A stretch of DNA of 64,000 nucleotides from Platycnemis pennipes (taxonomy: Eukaryota; Arthropoda; Insecta; Odonata; Platycnemididae): contig OW121848.1 in the NCBI GenBank assembly GCA_933228895.1, positions 87,377,470 through 87,441,469 of the forward strand, written 5' to 3'. This document shows, one piece after another, positions 62,871-64,000 of this stretch (within the stretch, counting starts at the first letter, position 1; every line of letters begins with the position of its first letter). The notes under the pieces were generated by a model. The model had not been told where the DNA came from and ran no database searches. It saw only the letters and a list, made by a program, of their open reading frames with translations. Position numbers and translations under genes: made by a program.

Positions 62871-63455
62871 ACCATTTGTCTGTTCACGCGGATGTTGGAT
62901 CTAACATAACTAACCTGACCATGCCATTCGTCCCCTTTGTCACGGTCGTTGGAAAAAGAGAATTTTGTCGTACATACATTTAGGGGTCCATCTTGTATTA
63001 TCATAACTAGGATGCCAGTGGCACTCTATAATGATTTCGGCCAATCAACAGCCGTCAAAGTTGGCCGCGGCTTCGTAGTAGATTTCCTCCAATCAATTTC
63101 TCTCCATTTTTTTACTCGAGCACGTAAGCGTTTACCCATCCTGAGTTCATATTCGAAATGCTTTCCAATATATTAGAATGTCAATCATTGAGCTCATACG
63201 CGAAATTTGTAGCCATACCCGATAGTTAGTCATATTTTTAGGAGTGCATCTTTTTTCTTTTCCCATTTTCTCCAGAAGTGGAAGTGGCTTTAAGCAAGAC
63301 GTTTATGGGTTAGTTTTAATGTTGCCTTTCTGGGTTGACGCCCTTCCTTTTAAGGGAATGGTCTCTAGTTATTCCCTCCTGATTCATCCATCCAGATAAC
63401 CACCACTCCGTCACTCCCATGTCACTCCAGTCCACATGCCACATGGCTCAGTTCT
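62871..63455. other. Mixed sequence, no gene
   Basis: Ordinary mixed sequence, with no recognisable gene or repeat. Confidence 0.45.
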
Positions 63456-63459
63456 TTAT

Positions 63460-63474
63460 CCCTTTGACTGCCAG
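63460..63474 (+). mobile_element. Lone piggyBac-like terminal repeat
   Basis: CCCTTTGACTGCCAG matches the terminal repeat of the MITE at 4703-4717 at 14 of 15 positions. It is preceded by TTAT where the intact element has TTAA. No matching opposite end is visible before the window closes or upstream. It is probably the remains of a related element. Confidence 0.45.
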
Positions 63475-64000
63475 AAGATGGTGAAAGAGAAGTCGTTTGG
63501 CGGAGTAAGATAATTGAAAAGGTAGCTCTTCTTACGCATTGTGGTGGGTAATATATGCACTTATTTTTAGACCACACATAAGATCCCTTTATAACTCACC
63601 TAGTTAGATAACCAAGTCCTCCTATGGCCCGCCACAAACGACTTATTTAGCTCCCATTCATTTTTATTTCTTTTTTACTGCTTTTTGTACGTATTCTTAG
63701 GGCTTCAAATAAAATAAGGTTTAGATCAAAGCACATATTTCTTAGCATATCGAGAATCTATTCATAGCTTAATTTCATTCCTGATCTATTTTTCCACTTG
63801 TAAAATTCTCCCGCAGGAATGAGGACTCTGCCGGTGAGTGAGAGTTCCAAATTCCATGGAAATTCAACTTCCATGTTCGACTTTCATTTACGACTTGGAA
63901 GTGTTTGGTGTACATGATGAAAATGGGAAAAAATTGAAATCATAATGTCATCATATGTGTTTGAAAAGCGTTTACAAATCCTCTACAAGACTTTCTCATG
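63475..64000. other. AT-rich sequence to window end
   Basis: AT-rich DNA without a gene. It may include the body of a decayed piggyBac-like element starting at 63460, but no other end is found here. Confidence 0.4.

Noticed and set aside
1..64000. CRISPR arrays, operons, prophage or insertion sequences
   Set aside because: No regularly spaced repeats, no dense coding and no ribosome binding sites. The composition and the SINEs indicate animal nuclear DNA.

Overview
This window reads as non-coding nuclear DNA of an animal, most likely an arthropod (an insect is my best guess; I cannot name the species). I found no supportable protein-coding gene, rRNA or intact tRNA gene in 64 kb. It has no compact gene layout and no operons. 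AT-rich unique sequence alternates with GC-rich, CpG-containing, strongly pyrimidine- or purine-biased low-complexity islands. It contains microsatellites and homopolymer runs, plus short interspersed elements with tRNA-like heads and a small piggyBac-type transposon. It is best read as a long intron or an intergenic stretch. Most long open frames sit in the C/T-rich (or complementary G/A-rich) islands, where the strand bias removes stop codons, so I do not call them genes.

The clearest biology is at 4.5-5.2 kb. A 317-bp non-autonomous piggyBac-like element (perfect 15-bp terminal inverted repeats, TTAA on both sides, two internal copies of a GGCCGATATATCGGCC palindrome) sits inside a tRNA-derived SINE. 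It lies exactly at a TTAA in the SINE's conserved core. A second copy of the same SINE, without the insertion, lies at about 37.82-38.13 kb on the other strand and shows which sequence was interrupted. A lone piggyBac-like terminus with one mismatch in 15 bp lies near the right edge (63.46 kb). A differently built tRNA-like SINE lies at 40.6 kb, and a weaker tRNA-like trace at 12.7 kb. A perfect 23-bp inverted repeat pair at 19.46 and 20.19 kb brackets about 700 bp and may mark another element, but I see no target-site duplication.

Region by region: 1-1.8 kb GC/CT-rich; 1.8-4.5 kb mostly AT-rich with a CT island at 2.5-3.1 kb; 4.5-5.2 kb nested transposons; 5.2-7.5 kb purine-rich then mixed; 7.5-9.5 kb AT-rich; 9.5-12.1 kb GC- and G-run-rich; 12.1-13.9 kb mixed with a C17 run; 13.9-15.1 kb CT-rich with a (CT)n microsatellite; 15.1-17.2 kb AT-rich with a possible decayed reading frame; 17.2-18.2 kb CT-rich; 18.2-25.2 kb mostly AT-rich with hairpins; 25.2-26.3 kb CT/CpG-rich; 26.3-29.9 kb mixed; 30-31 kb C32 run and CT/GA islands; 31-40 kb mostly AT-rich with small GC islands and SINE copy A; 40.6-42.5 kb SINE plus CpG-rich island; 43-50 kb alternating AT-rich and CT/GA islands; 50-55 kb AT-rich; 55-57 kb CT-rich; 57-64 kb AT-rich with CT islands at 58.4 and 62.5 kb.
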